In this document: piece after piece, positions 42,150 through 52,350 of the stretch
How the letters are laid out: the number at the start of each line of letters is the position of its first letter
Position numbering within the stretch: position 1 is the first letter of the stretch
NCBI GenBank assembly: GCA_951799405.1
Contig: OX637337.1
Coordinates: 16,738,347-16,802,346 of the forward strand
DNA from: Agapetus fuscipes
Lineage: Eukaryota > Arthropoda > Insecta > Trichoptera > Glossosomatidae
Length of the DNA stretch: 64,000 nucleotides
Reading direction: 5' to 3'
Notes under the pieces: model-generated
Database searches by the model: none
What the model saw: the letters and a program-made list of their open reading frames with translations, nothing else
Told to the model about the DNA's origin: nothing
Program-made: the position numbers and the translations under genes

Positions 42150-42600
42150 GACCAGATCCCTTGAAGGCTTAGGGCCTCCCGCACCACAATCTTCAAGTCT
42201 CTCTGGCTTGTGTCTTCCTATTTCTCCTTTTTCTTGTGCTTTTTCAGTGAAGATTGGCGGTCGTCTTGGCGATATGCACTTCCATTGCTGTCTTCCATTG
42301 CCAAACTACTGTCTCAGGTTCATCAACCCAGATGTTCTCCTTCGACCTGGAGCTCGTCTTCTCTCAATTCTTCTCTGTATGATGAGATGCAGGAGTGAAT
42401 CCTCCTCATTTCACATTATGTTGCCGAAATAAATAAGTTTTTGCCGTTTGATGCTTCGCGTTGGTACGGATGCGCCATTTGTTACCTTAATGTACAGGTC
42501 CAAGAATGTCACGCATTTCGAAGCATTTTGTTCTCAAAAACCTGGAAAGATTTCTCTTGTTTCTGAATCAGATTCCAGATATCCTAATAATTATATTAAC
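42150..42600 (-). pseudogene. LINE ORF end, family C, decayed
   Basis: On the minus strand the order matches 45905-46320 and 59235-59405: SDSETREI-like (42560), a basic patch, ASVPTRS-like (about 42470), and a GLWCGRP-type end (about 42190). Frames are broken. The overlapping plus-strand frames are shadows. Confidence 0.6.
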
Positions 42601-42730
42601 GCTAATGATAATAGATCATTTATTTGGTGAACGTTGTTTTTGTGTGAATCCCACCTCTAGAGTCCTCTGCAGGATGGGCCGTCGCTATTCAAAGCGCCAA
42701 GCAATACTCAGTTGCATGTATTTTTGAATT
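42600..42730 (-). mobile_element. SINE B 3' part
   Basis: GATCATTTATTTGGTGAACG, TGTGTGAATCCCACCTC and CGTCGCTATTCAAAGCGCC match the 3' half of SINE B. It directly follows the LINE C remnant. Confidence 0.7.
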
Positions 42731-43695
42731 GAATTTTTCAAAAAGGAAAGAGCCTACTTTAAAAATTGTCTTTTTTGTGCTTTGCTAGGAGTTAAACTTA
42801 CTACGTTTCGTTTACCAACTTTTATTTACTATTCTTGAAACAGTTTTAAAAAAGACCCCAATTTCATTTTTGTTGTATTTTTAAATAATTAATTAAATGT
42901 GCAACCTTTTTATTAATTGAAAAAAAAAACAACAAAAAAGAATTGTGTTCTTTAACCCTTCATTTATACGAAAACATAAAATAATTGGATACAAAAAAGT
43001 ATGTTGAAATTTTGCCTTTAACACTACAAAAATAAAGACCTAATTTCAAAAAAATAACTGAGCCACCTACGTCGTTTCAGAAACGGAGCAAAAAGCATAT
43101 TTTTTAATGTTAAAAAGTCTCAAAGAAAGGGTATATTAAATTAGATTAAAAAGCCGACTTTCAAAAGGTCGTATGTTTAGAAGAGGCACTGTGAAGCCAG
43201 TGCCTTTTTGTCTACTGGCGAAGTGCTCTAAATATACCATTGCACCCGCCCCTGCTGTAGATTAGCGGCATGGAACAAAGAACAAAGGTGCCAAAAAAAA
43301 TAAATAACAAAAAATAGGGAAGAAAAACAAGAAATAATAACAGATTAGTGTGTTTTTTGGCACCATAGGTGTCGGAAGGATCAAAATTACAGGGTGCACA
43401 TCGTTTTGGTGGTAAATATTGTTATTCTTGTGTAATTTGGATGATGGGATGTTTCGTCGGAGTGGCGGTCACCCTTTGAGAGGCTTTTTATAGTTTTTTG
43501 TCTAATCTAATCTATTACCATGTTCATGAACTGAAATAGGTGAAAATGAATGAATGAATATCTTATGGTGTAAATTGCATTTTTTTAAATTTGAACATCC
43601 ATGACATGCTTAAGATAAAAATTGGTTATAATTTAAGTTGCATAGATATTCGTTATTCAATATTCAAAATTTTGCCATTGCTATCAAGTTTACAG
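42731..43695. other. Unassigned A/T-rich stretch
   Basis: Long A and T runs. A clean hairpin AGGCACTG-TGAAGC-CAGTGCCT at 43183-43204 may be the 3' hairpin of an L2-type LINE (GAAGTGCTCTAAATATACC follows). No gene. Confidence 0.45.
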
Positions 43696-43699
43696 TCTA

Positions 43700-43880
43700 T
43701 AATCTTAGTTGCAGAGTTAAATTTACATTTAAGATCCTTTTTGAATGCATGCACACAATTAGACATGTGCCAGTTAGGCATACTGCATGTGTCTTTCAAA
43801 ATATTTCTCAAATCTCAAATGAACATGCACCCTGCAAATTTTGCAAAGGCATTGGCAAAGTGAACCAATCATTACAGTCG
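43700..43880 (-). mobile_element. LINE 3'UTR copy
   Basis: TCTTAGTTGCAGAGTTAAAT, GCATACTGCATGTGTC and GGCAAAGTGAACCAATC lie in the right order on the minus strand. Confidence 0.75.
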
Positions 43881-43884
43881 TCTT

Positions 43885-44290
43885 CTTCTTCAATGTCTCT
43901 ACAGCTCATTTCAAGTCTTCGTCTCCGCTATGTTGAGCCTCCATCCGTCTCTATTCTCGGCCGCCGTCCTCCAGCTTCTACCACGCCGGCATCTACTGTG
44001 GACGCATTGCATCCCACCTCACCTCATCCTCCCACGTCAGCCTTGGTCTTCCAACCCTTCTACATCCTCCGGGGACCCGTGAGTTGGGCATCCTTTATAC
44101 ATGTCTATTCCTCCTCAATCTTTGCAGCTTTATAATGCGTAGAGATGTTGGGTGTCTGGTGTGTGGTGGTGGTGTACAGTTAACCGTTGCCATTAGTCTC
44201 CATTGTTCTCCATCTCTCACGGGCACACAGACTCTACGCAGCACTTTTCTTTCAAAAGTGTCCAGAATTTCAGCCATCATTCCCGTCAGT
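43885..44290 (-). pseudogene. LINE pol C-terminal tail, readable
   Basis: The minus strand (44095-44280) encodes ILDTFERKVLRRVCVPVRDG and SLRIIKLQRLRRNRHV. After a frame break, GRRPRIETDGGSTSRRQRR-like residues follow near 43905-43965. This is the usual end of an insect LINE endonuclease/RT protein. The plus-strand frames here are shadows. Confidence 0.72.
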
Positions 44291-44327
44291 ATCAGTCAGA
44301 CCTCACATATAAGAAAATACAAAAAAA

Positions 44328-44380
44328 GTACTTACAGGAGAATCTAAAGAAGGGGAATAACAAGCTACTCCTGTAAGTAC
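44328..44380. repeat. Perfect 13-bp hairpin
   Basis: GTACTTACAGGAG and CTCCTGTAAGTAC are exact reverse complements separated by 27 bases. It may be what remains of a small inverted-repeat element. Confidence 0.9.
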
Positions 44381-44527
44381 ACAAGTATCGTTTGTACCTG
44401 CCTGTGATCTCCGCAGCTTCCTGTGCGCCTGTTCCTCCTGGTATAGCAGTTCCCTTTAATACATCATAATGTTCTGGTTTCGTCTCATGTTTGGCGACTG
44501 TTTATGAGGCTGGATATTAAGTTTTAG

Positions 44528-44637
44528 TTTATCAAGAAGTCGTTAAGGACCACATCAGAGGCGCTGCATGCACCGTAACAGATATCTGTTAATGTGGACC
44601 AAAAGGGCGTAAAGCAACGTTTAAGCCTCTTGATAAA
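44528..44637. repeat. Nested inverted repeat centred on a 16-bp palindrome
   Basis: The outer arms are TTTATCAAGA (44528) and TCTTGATAAA (44628-44637). The inner arms are GGACCACAT (44547) and ATGTGGACC (44592). The perfect palindrome TAACAGATATCTGTTA is at 44576-44591. The whole resembles a small decayed foldback element. Confidence 0.7.
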
Positions 44638-44639
44638 TC

Positions 44640-45190
44640 ATTTATCTTTTTGAATTTATCTGACTCCTTAGCGTAAATCCAAATAAAATTGATTTATATA
44701 TTTTTTTAAAAACAAATTCTAATGAAACACTGTTTCGCACGCTTAATAATAAAGAGAAATAACTCGAAAATTGGGAAAATCGAGATTTTGTAATAAAACG
44801 CAAGAACAATGCGAGAAGAATAGGTAGAATGCGACAGCCGTTCAATTTGGACGAATATGACCGAGATAAAGCATCGGCCGCCTTTTTCATCCCATACAAG
44901 TTGTACTGGTTGTCTAAACTTCAAACGTGATTTCCCAACATTCATGTTTTTTGAGTTATTGCTCTTTATTATTAAACGTGCGGTTTCTTTCCACAAAGAA
45001 TAATTTATTTTAATTAATAATTACGAACGTTTTCGATATTGTCGATCATCTTCAGGTAAGCTTACCTGACGATGACCGATATGGAGAAATTGTTCTTTGT
45101 GTTGGGTAAACCGTGCAACACATAATACCAAATTTTCAGAAAACGTCTAGAATACCCTCGACATAGATCAGGTTAAGTTTAAGGTCAATC
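44640..45190. other. Unassigned stretch with an 18-bp palindrome
   Basis: TCAGGTAAGCTTACCTGA at 45052-45069 is perfectly palindromic and extends, with mismatches, into CGATCATC/CGATGACC. The minus-strand frames at 44642-44996 show no domain. Confidence 0.5.
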
Positions 45191-45194
45191 AGAA

Positions 45195-45260
45195 CGATAT
45201 AAGGACAGAACATCACAATTGCAAAACATTACATGACTAAACATCACATGGACAATCTGA
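45195..45260 (+). repeat. Patch of foldback family F2 words
   Basis: GGACAGAACATCACAATTG and CATTACATGACTAAACATC match the left arm of 24974-25548. Confidence 0.5.
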
Positions 45261-45469
45261 TCATGTGCAAGTATTTTCTCAATTGATGTAGGAATTGCTA
45301 GACAGATATAGGAACACGCGCCCACCCATTAAACCCCTAGCAAGGCGGTCCCTTTTTAGTTTAGAACTTTATAAGTGCACATGGTCTTTCTAAATACACT
45401 CATACTTCTCCCGAGCGCCAACTTTAAAACATACATAAAATTGAAAAATGTATACAAACTAAAATAGCA

Positions 45470-45563
45470 CTTGAAGTGAGCGTTTAGCTTTCACTCGTTT
45501 TTTAGTAAGCGCTATGGTTTAGTTTTAATGCAACGTTTTATACTTGGGGTACGAACTCTTAAC
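45470..45563. mobile_element. Small MITE, family M2 fragment
   Basis: Keeps the right-hand arm (ATGCAACGTTTTATACTTGG and GGTACG) and part of the centre. Confidence 0.5.
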
Positions 45564-45569
45564 GACGTC

Positions 45570-45900
45570 TTATTAAAGCTTCACTTAAACCCGACTTTAC
45601 TTCATCATTATTATGACCTCTTGATACCTTTAAATCGAAAATGTTTCATTTCTTGTTGAGTTAACTTTGCCGATACCTGCTGTTTGAACTAGTTGTTGGG
45701 TATATTTGTCTATGGGCCACAGGCTACAAAATTCTCGTAGCATTTTATTAGCCTCGTCCTTCCTTATCACCTACTGTCTATGCAACAACATGAAGTACCT
45801 ACCTTAGTTCATCTTTGACAGTGACAATGGACGTTCGCAAATTGTCCCTAAGACTCTCATCCATGACGTGCGTGATCGACGAGAAATTAGTTTAAAAAAA
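45570..45900. other. Unassigned stretch
   Basis: No gene or repeat recognised. Confidence 0.4.
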
Positions 45901-45904
45901 TACT

Positions 45905-46320
45905 TGAAGCAGAGCAACACAGAAATTCGGTGAGTCATTCATAATAATCCTTGGCTGCAATCTTAATTCCTGGATGTTCTGTGACTCAGTCAGATTTGGT
46001 AACTGAATGGTTTGACACCAGAGGAGACACCATCCAAGATATTTCTGATTATCTTGAAGTCTTCTGAATGTACCTACTACATATCTGGCCCACATAAGTT
46101 TTATTGATTTTCTTATTGTATTGGGCTCTACAAATATGGACATCCGCGTTGGTACGGATGCGCCATTTGGTATAGGTTCGAGAATGCAACGTGGCATTTT
46201 GTTTCAAAATAACTGGAGATATTTCTCTTGTATCTGAGTCAGACTCCAGGCTTCACTTCCATACAGCTCAATTGACAGTTTTTCAAAATACACAGCTGTA
46301 GCCGATTGAAAGGCATGGCA
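45905..46320 (-). pseudogene. LINE pol C-terminal tail, family C
   Basis: The minus strand has VWK-SLESDSDTREISPVI near the start, then a 101-codon frame MPRCILEPIPNGASVPTRMS...IKLMWARYVVGTFRRLQDNQ. This parallels the FERKVLRxILGP...YRIRTNxE...RLRWxGHVxRM order of insect LINE proteins. It has at least one frame change. Related remnants: 42150-42600 and 59235-59405. Confidence 0.7.
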
Positions 46321-46504
46321 TAGATCAAAGAAGTGAATGAGATAGTCTGTGTAAGAGAAGTAAAAAGTTACATTTATTTTTACAAAATTAAATCCAATAA
46401 AACCTAGACAAATGCTTTGGCCACTACTGGACTTAGGCCTCTCTCTACACCGCCTATTATGGAGCTTTTAATTCTGTTATCAGAACTCTTACTTCCTCTT
46501 CCAG

Positions 46505-46605
46505 ACTTCAAGTGGTTCACATTTGAGATTTAAAAAAACCCAACTTGCACGTGGCAAGTATGATACACGTGTATGTTCACAAAATAACACGTGTAGCAGG
46601 CGCCG
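46505..46605 (-). mobile_element. LINE 3'UTR fragment
   Basis: CACATTTGAGATTT and GATACACGTGTATGTTC resemble the UTR on the minus strand. Weakly conserved. Confidence 0.45.
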
Positions 46606-46799
46606 GGCGGCATGTAGAAAGACAAAAGATAGTAAGACTAAAAGAATACCTAGTTAAACTACCTATTCACTAAAATACGTCTTACCAATTCAAGTCACAT
46701 TTTGAAGAGAAAAAAATCAACTTGTAGGCACTCGATAAGACGTAGCACATTTATGTTCTAGCAATATCTTTGAAGAAAAAAAAGAAGACGAACAAGAGA

Positions 46800-47098
46800 T
46801 CGCCCAAGAACATTATACTTCCAGGATTTAAAGTGGCTCATGGATATCTCCTTCTATTCGCAGCTCAAGAGGATGGTAACCATCAGAGACAGATGGCTGG
46901 CACAACAAGGCACTGCCTTATATGATGACCAATTCAAGTAGGTATCGGTTCTACCATAGTTTTTGAAAGAAAAAATCGGATTTTATTTTGCAAATACATT
47001 GTGGCATTCGCAGCGCGACCTTAACACGTGTCTGCTTATCTGCATTTAATATGAATATTAATATTTATTTGCAACTTAGATTATAGATAGATGTGTTG
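46800..47098 (+). pseudogene. LINE ORF end (AAQEDG type) plus 3'UTR end
   Basis: 46840-46935 encodes LLLFAAQEDGNHQRQMAGT, and 46980-47098 keeps the ACACGTGTCTGCTTATCTGC block and the CAACTTAGATTATAGAT end. The middle of the UTR is deleted. Confidence 0.65.
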
Positions 47099-47099
47099 T

Positions 47100-47545
47100 C
47101 TTGGCGCTTAGAAATGCTTATAATACCAGCACTATAGCAATTACAGTATTTGGCTACCCGTTGCTTAAATTTTAATTATCCAACGTATTAAGTCAAACAA
47201 AGCTATGGCCACCTTCCAAAACCACAGGCCATAATTACTGCTCAAGTCGCATATCATTATCCAGGCCATGTAGTGGAATTATGGCTACGGCTGGGGGAGC
47301 CATGAGCGGAACCGTTTCCAAAATATTCACTTTATAGCAAGAATAATGTGTTATTATACTGAAACTGAGTCAAATTAAATAGTGGAGTGAAGCTGAGCCG
47401 CCTATTGATAGAAGCGTTGCATACTTTGCTAAGTAGGCCTACTGTTTGTAGTTTTAACAAGTAGATTAATGAAAGATGATGAAGTAAAATAATGTAAGGG
47501 TTATCATATGAAAGCATGGATTATTTCTGATTCCAATATTGAACT
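47100..47545. other. Unassigned stretch
   Basis: No gene recognised; moderately AT-rich. Confidence 0.4.
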
Positions 47546-48402
47546 AGCACTTACACAGTGGCGGTACACAGTGGCATACTTTTACCCACCTTGATGTATG
47601 GAAGCGAAGCCTGGACGGTGAATGAAAGTGAAATTAGTAAAGTCCATACTGTTTAAATGGACTTTCTAAGAAGTATGATTGGGAAAAAACGGAGTGACAG
47701 GGTGAGGAATGATTTTGTAAGAGAAGAATGTGGTGCAAGAGAAAGTGTGAAAGTGAAAATTAAAAGAAGTTTGTTAAGATGGTTTGGGCATATGGAGAGA
47801 ATGAATGAGGAAAGACTGACGAAGAAAGTATATGTTGGTAGAATAGATGGATGTCGTGGTAGAGGAAGACCGAGAAAGGTATGGATGGACCAAATATCAG
47901 AAATTGCGAATGAATGGAATATCCAGAGTCATAATAAAAGAAGAGCTTGTATGAAGAAGGTTATGACTCTGGAGGAAATGAAAGAAGTATGTAAGGATAG
48001 AAAGAAATGGCGGTTGATCTGTAATGTTGGCGGCTAGGGTTTATTAAAGTGAAATTGGTTTTATGATTTAGTTTTTTTTAGTGTCCATGTACATATATTA
48101 TTATTTATTGATTTAAAAAAATGTAATTTGTCATGTATGTTCCTTGACTTATAGGTTGGTATGCGGCTGACCACCCATACTGTAAAAAAAAGGTTCACTT
48201 TGCCAATGTCATCCCTGTTTCAGGGAAGGACGGCAAGAGTTGCAGGGCTTATGTTCATTTGAGATTGGGTTTTTATATTGTAGGTCCACATACGGCATGT
48301 TTAAGCGCGAAATTATACATGTCTGCTTGTGGGAATGCATTTAATATAAATCTTAAATGATATATATCTTTGCAGCGTAGATTAGATTAGATAAGATTAG
48401 AC
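47546..48402 (+). mobile_element. RTE-like LINE, best 3' end in the window
   Basis: This copy joins an ORF end (47568-48037), a 3'UTR (48038-48375) and a TTAGATTAGAT-type tail (48376-48402). It defines the family whose 3'UTR is scattered through the window. The 5' part, with the endonuclease and RT catalytic domains, is absent, as usual for target-primed insertions. The 3'UTR has the paired TTGCC/GGCAA and CCCTG/CAGGG blocks and a palindrome near 48285-48305. Confidence 0.92.
47568..48037 (+). pseudogene. RTE-like endonuclease/reverse transcriptase, C-terminal tail
   Basis: The protein copies element RNA into the genome; only its end is here. Before an in-frame stop (TAA, 47654-47656) come LPTLMYGSEAWTVNESEIS. 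After it come MDFLRSMIGKKRSDRVRN, SLLRWFGHMERMNEERLTKK, GRGRPRKVWMDQI and the end KKWRLICNVGG. The YGSE.W and RW.GH.ERM motifs are standard for this region. The ATG at 47657 is internal to the original frame and the stop is a point change. Otherwise the frame is intact, so the copy is young. Confidence 0.9.
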
Positions 48403-48524
48403 TTGGCGTAAATTCCATAGAGAACAATAGGGCAAAGGCAAACAAATAACTTATTATTAGTTGTTCAGGCGTGTGTCGTTTGCCTGTAGAGGGAAAAATC
48501 GAACTAAACTAATGAATGAAGGAA

Positions 48525-48580
48525 TGCTTGGGTGACTTATTTAGTGAGCTCTGTTTTTGTGTAAATCACACCTTTTTTTT
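48525..48580 (-). mobile_element. SINE B 3' end fragment
   Basis: GGTGACTTATTTAGTGAGC and GTTTTTGTGTAAATCACACC match the SINE B 3' end, followed by a T run. Confidence 0.6.
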
Positions 48581-48659
48581 TAAAAGACTATGTTTTGTAG
48601 TTTTTTAAATTTTTTACTGTTTAATTGTGTAGAATTTATTTGTTTTATATATTTTAATG

Positions 48660-48938
48660 TATTAATTGCTTGTATTCCTTGACTGATAGGTTGGTATGCG
48701 GCTGACCACCCATACTGTAAAAAATGGTTCACTTTGCCAATGTCACCCCTGCTTCAGGGAAGGTCGGCAAGAGTTGCAGGGCTTATGTTCATTTGTGAAG
48801 TTGGGTTTTTTATATTGTAGGTCCACATGCGGCATGTGTAAGCGCGAAATTATGCGTGTCTGCTTATGGGAATGCATTTAATATGAATCGCAAATGTCAA
48901 AAAAATATATTTGCAGCTTAGATTTAGATTTAGACACC
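48660..48938 (+). mobile_element. RTE-like LINE 3'UTR with (ATTTAG)n tail
   Basis: Very similar to the 48.1-kb UTR but ends TTTGCAGCTTAGATTTAG. The 60-codon frame across it is not a gene. SINE B sequence follows directly. Confidence 0.92.
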
Positions 48939-49110
48939 TCATGAACTCTCTGTTACCTTGATTGAAAGCACTAAATACTCAAGCATGACCCAAAAGCGTA
49001 AAACTTGATGGACCTTTGGTGATCGATCTTTGGTAAAGACACATTAAATTTTCAAGTTGCTCTACTGGGTATCAAACGCACAGTCTTTCGATTAAGAGTC
49101 CAAAGAGTTA
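48935..49110 (-). mobile_element. SINE B, diverged
   Basis: GACCTTTGGTGATCGATC, TTTCGATTAAGAGTCC and a shortened head lie on the minus strand. It abuts the LINE tail. Confidence 0.6.
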
Positions 49111-49111
49111 A

Positions 49112-49760
49112 CCAATATACTTTACACCATTCGTATTGTACTTTTTTTTGACATGGCGAAATTTTATTGTTTTGTTGAATGCATGTTTATTGCATGGCTT
49201 TATTTAATTGTAAGTAGGCTATGCTTTTTATAATATCTTTCCTACCGACCATTTTTTTTACAAAAAAAAAGAGAAAATGTAACATAACTTTAATAATTCA
49301 TTGTTTAAATCCCGCCACAATGATGTGCTCTTTGTTTTAAAGTGTTTTGTGAGGAAATCATCGCCTCCTCAGTGATATAAAGAACGATCTAGAATAATTT
49401 ATTCCTTTCATAAAAATACACATAAATTTAAATTATTACATGTACATATTACTAACATGAAAAATAATCAGACAACCAATTTATTTCCAAAAAAAAAACA
49501 CATAATTGTTCTTTATAATTCAACGTCATTAATGAGGTGCGCATATGAAATGGCACAGACAAAATTGTGCTGTCACGCGGCCGGTTGCTAATAAAAAGGC
49601 TTACAAATACTTTGTTATTGGTTGTTAAAGAATGTTGTTCCATTCATAATACAAGTGTGGCGTATTCCCGCCAAGAAAAATGTTTCAATTTGAAATTTGG
49701 TAGAGAGATTTCATTAGGGAGAAATATAAATAAGTTCTGAATTTACAAAATTGCATAAAA
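49112..49760. other. Unassigned AT-rich stretch
   Basis: Nothing recognised; the 63-codon frame at 49452-49643 is judged chance. Confidence 0.4.
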
Positions 49761-49761
49761 C

Positions 49762-49895
49762 CTCCTCGATCGCGTTGACAAAAAATGTATTGACGATATA
49801 ACTGCACTCCTAGTGTGTGTGATTTAGTTTTTAATATTTTTTTCTCTTTACGCGATCAAAGGGAATTATCGTAATGTTTCATACTTAAAGGGGGC
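49762..49895. mobile_element. Small MITE, family M2 copy
   Basis: CTCGATCGCGTTGAC at the left and TTACGCGATCAAAGGGAATT at the right are inverted. ACTCCTAGTGTGTGTGATTT is in the centre, in reverse orientation to the 30412 copy. Confidence 0.68.
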
Positions 49896-50049
49896 CTACG
49901 TTTGTAAGTTATTGCATTGTACGTTTAACTATTACACTACCTTACTCTCTTGACACATCCTTATTCATACATATTATTTGTTATTATAAATTTTGTTTGC
50001 CTTGTAGAGAATGTATGTTACTTCCATAATTGTTTCAAGTATTTACCCT

Positions 50050-50345
50050 GTACCGTAAGAGTTGGTTCATCTTTGGTAATGTCACCCCTATTTCAAGAAA
50101 GATCGGTATGAGTAAAAGAGTTGAGGTATGTATGTTCATTCGAGGTTTAGGCTTTTTTTTGTAAGCACACATGCAGCGTGCATTGAATAAGAATAAAACG
50201 CTACTAAGCTACGCGTATAGTGTAACTTCTTTCCGCATTTTCCCACATGTAAGGGGTCACATGTAACGAGTGGAACCTGTTTATTTTTACAGGTAAGGGC
50301 AACGTTCAATTGAATTATATCTTTGCAATATACATAGACTATGGA
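50050..50345 (+). mobile_element. LINE 3'UTR with a SINE A 3' piece inserted
   Basis: 50050-50190 is LINE 3'UTR ending ACACATGCAGCGTGCATTGA. 50195-50305 is the 3' end of SINE A on the minus strand (TAGTGTAACTTCTTTCCGC, TTTTTACAGGTAAGGGC). 50307-50345 resumes the LINE end (TTATATCTTTGCAATATA). Confidence 0.75.
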
Positions 50346-50578
50346 TCATTTCGGATTGGCTTTTTGAAAAGTTTTTATTTTATTTTTAATTGAAAATGTA
50401 TCTACCTATTTGACCTTTAAAAATACGTATCTACTAAGGTAGCTTGTACGCATATGTAGATATTCAGTATCTATTAACATAATGGGGTTTCAGATGAGGA
50501 TAGTAGATAGATATATTTATTATAGTAGAAGATATTGACGTAAGACGCTATTGCAATTCCACTGGGGGTGGCCAAAAT

Positions 50579-50629
50579 CCCTTACTCCTATCCCTTACTC
50601 CTACGAGTTTCTACCACTTACTCCTATCC
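50579..50629. repeat. CTTACTCCTATCC short tandem repeat
   Basis: CCCTTACTCCTAT occurs twice in direct succession and once more after 20 bp (CACTTACTCCTATCC). Confidence 0.85.
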
Positions 50630-50714
50630 AGACACACTTCCCGAAGGGTTTTTTAAAATAAATAGATGAGAAACGAGAAATTCGCCTACCTATAAAGTTA
50701 TTTACTATTCATTA

Positions 50715-50850
50715 TTTTGTCAATGACATCTGTTGAACCAGCGTCAAAGTTATGGTCGTGAGGCCAGGTGAAAATCGAACCAGCGTTATTGTGTTTCAAA
50801 TACGGTAGTCAAGATTAGCGACTTGATCTCTTGGCCATAACGCCGAGAGT
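50715..50850 (-). mobile_element. SINE C, head and body
   Basis: The minus strand starts CGGCGTTATGGCCAAGAG (A box), has CTGGTTCGATTTTC (B box) and ACCATAACTTTGACGCTGG. It matches 28256-28395 closely. Confidence 0.72.
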
Positions 50851-51009
50851 TCATTAATAATTTCTTAACTACATACATCTATCACTTTCTTTTCGAATCA
50901 TTCTGCATATTCCATACCTTCACAATTCCACTCTTTCTCAGTAAAATCTCGATATTCTCCTTCCCATCTCGCCTCTTAAATTTCATTCAATTAGAGACTT
51001 ACAAATTTC

Positions 51010-51432
51010 CCTTAGGTACCTTCTTCTTCTTCTGCCACTTCTAACGAAGATCGGCGATCATCATAGCTATTTTGATTTTTGATGCTGCGCCTCGAAACAG
51101 AGACTTGGTGCTTCTGCCGAACCACTGTCGCAGGTTCTTCAGCCCCGATGTCCTTCGGCGTCCCTGAGATCTTCTCCCCTCAATCTTACCCTGAATGGTA
51201 AAATGAAGGAGACGGTACTTCTCATTTCTCATAATGTGACCGAAGTACATTAGCTTTCTCTGCTTAATGGTAGGCAGGAGCTCCTTTGTAGTGCGCATTC
51301 GTTGAAGGACTTCTTCATTGGTGACTCGATCACGCCAAGAGATCCGAAGCATTTTTCGGTATAGACACATCTCGAATGCTTCAATTCGTCTCTCCAGTGC
51401 CTGCGTGAGAGTCCATCCCTCCATACCATACA
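51010..51432 (-). pseudogene. LINE pol C-terminal tail, second RTE-like group, open
   Basis: A 127-codon frame on the minus strand reads MEGWTLTQALERRIEAFEMC, LYRKMLRISWRDRVTNEEVL, then RKLMYFGHIMRNEKYRL, IQGKIEGRRSQGRR and NLRQWFGRSTKSLF. This is the standard end of an insect endonuclease/RT protein, and it ends at IAMMIADLR. The frame is open, but the catalytic parts are missing, so the copy is dead. Older relatives are at 9295-9685, 24350-24715 and 62530-62700. Confidence 0.88.
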
Positions 51433-51852
51433 GAGCGATTGAGAAAACTTAGGTACCTACCTACCACTAATTTCCAACCATTGACTTATCAATTTCACTA
51501 ACCACTTATAACTTTCATTAACCATTCACCACTTAGCAGCTGTCCTAAACAACTTGGCACTATCCCCATCAGAACAAACCGATACCATAGAGCAGCGATC
51601 CGCAACCTTTTTGATATTGCGACCCCAAAATTAAAAAAAGAGTTATGAACGACCCCAGAAAAAAAATCACTAAGTTAACAAGTGCAAAGGTTGGTTCAGG
51701 TAACGAAGTTAGCTGTTTTTATTTCGTAAAATATTTATATTGAAGAGTTTATTTATTTTGGAAAGTAATATTAGAGCAAACTAGAAAATATGGATTTAAC
51801 GTACGAGTAATATTTATGATGGCATTAAATGAGACAAGCAAAAAACGCAAAA

Positions 51853-52112
51853 AAAAACGCAACAAAGCCACACATATAGTGTAACTTCTTGCCTGCGTTA
51901 ACCTCGAAGGGGTCGCATGTGGCGCTTCGGGACCTATTTATTTTTACAGGTAAGGGGGCCGGCCTCACACCAACCACTTTCAATTGAAGTGGGGGTTTCC
52001 CAGCTCCCGGGGGGGCTGGTTCTCATTTCTTGTGAAGGCTGAGTAAACCTTTGAGATCGAACCCTTGCTCTCGGCATGGAATGCAAGCATTCTACCAATT
52101 GAGCTATCGACC
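51853..52112 (-). mobile_element. SINE A, full length, inside the hAT element
   Basis: The minus strand reads GGTCGATAGCTCAATTGG (A box), AAGGGTTCGATCTC (B box), GAAATGAGAACCAGCCCCC, GTGAGGCCGGCCCCC and TAGTGTAACTTCTTGCC (plus-strand reading). A GCGTTTTTT-type end closes it. Its 5' end directly touches the 3' end of SINE B. Confidence 0.88.
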
Positions 52113-52350
52113 TTTTTACGAGCTTGATCGTCGTCGCTATAAAGCGCCAATTCTCAAGCAAGACCCAGTTGCTGTAAGGCTGGATGGACCTTCGGAGACC
52201 GGTCATTGGTAAAGGTTTTATGAATTTTTCAACCCGGCGAAGAGCAAATTTGAAAATATAAATGGTATATTTTTGTGCTCCGCCGGGAGTCGAACCCACA
52301 ACCTTCCCATTCAGAGTCCGCAGTGTTACCACTGAGCTACGGACATTATT
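52113..52350 (-). mobile_element. SINE B, full length, inside the hAT element
   Basis: The minus strand reads GTCCGTAGCTCAGTGGTAAC (A box), GGGTTCGACTCCCGG (B box, intact), the ACCGGTCTCCGAAGGTCC centre and a GACGATCAAGCTCGTAAA end. It joins SINE A in the same orientation with no spacer. Confidence 0.88.

Noticed and set aside
43183..43204. Bacterial-style terminator
   Set aside because: AGGCACTG/CAGTGCCT followed by T looks like one, but all context is eukaryotic. It is more likely a LINE 3' hairpin.
43638..44135. 165-codon plus-strand ORF
   Set aside because: It crosses from a LINE 3'UTR into the antisense of a LINE pol tail; the sense content is on the minus strand.
51934..52332. 132-codon minus-strand ORF
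   Set aside because: It runs across two SINEs inside the hAT element; no protein family fits.
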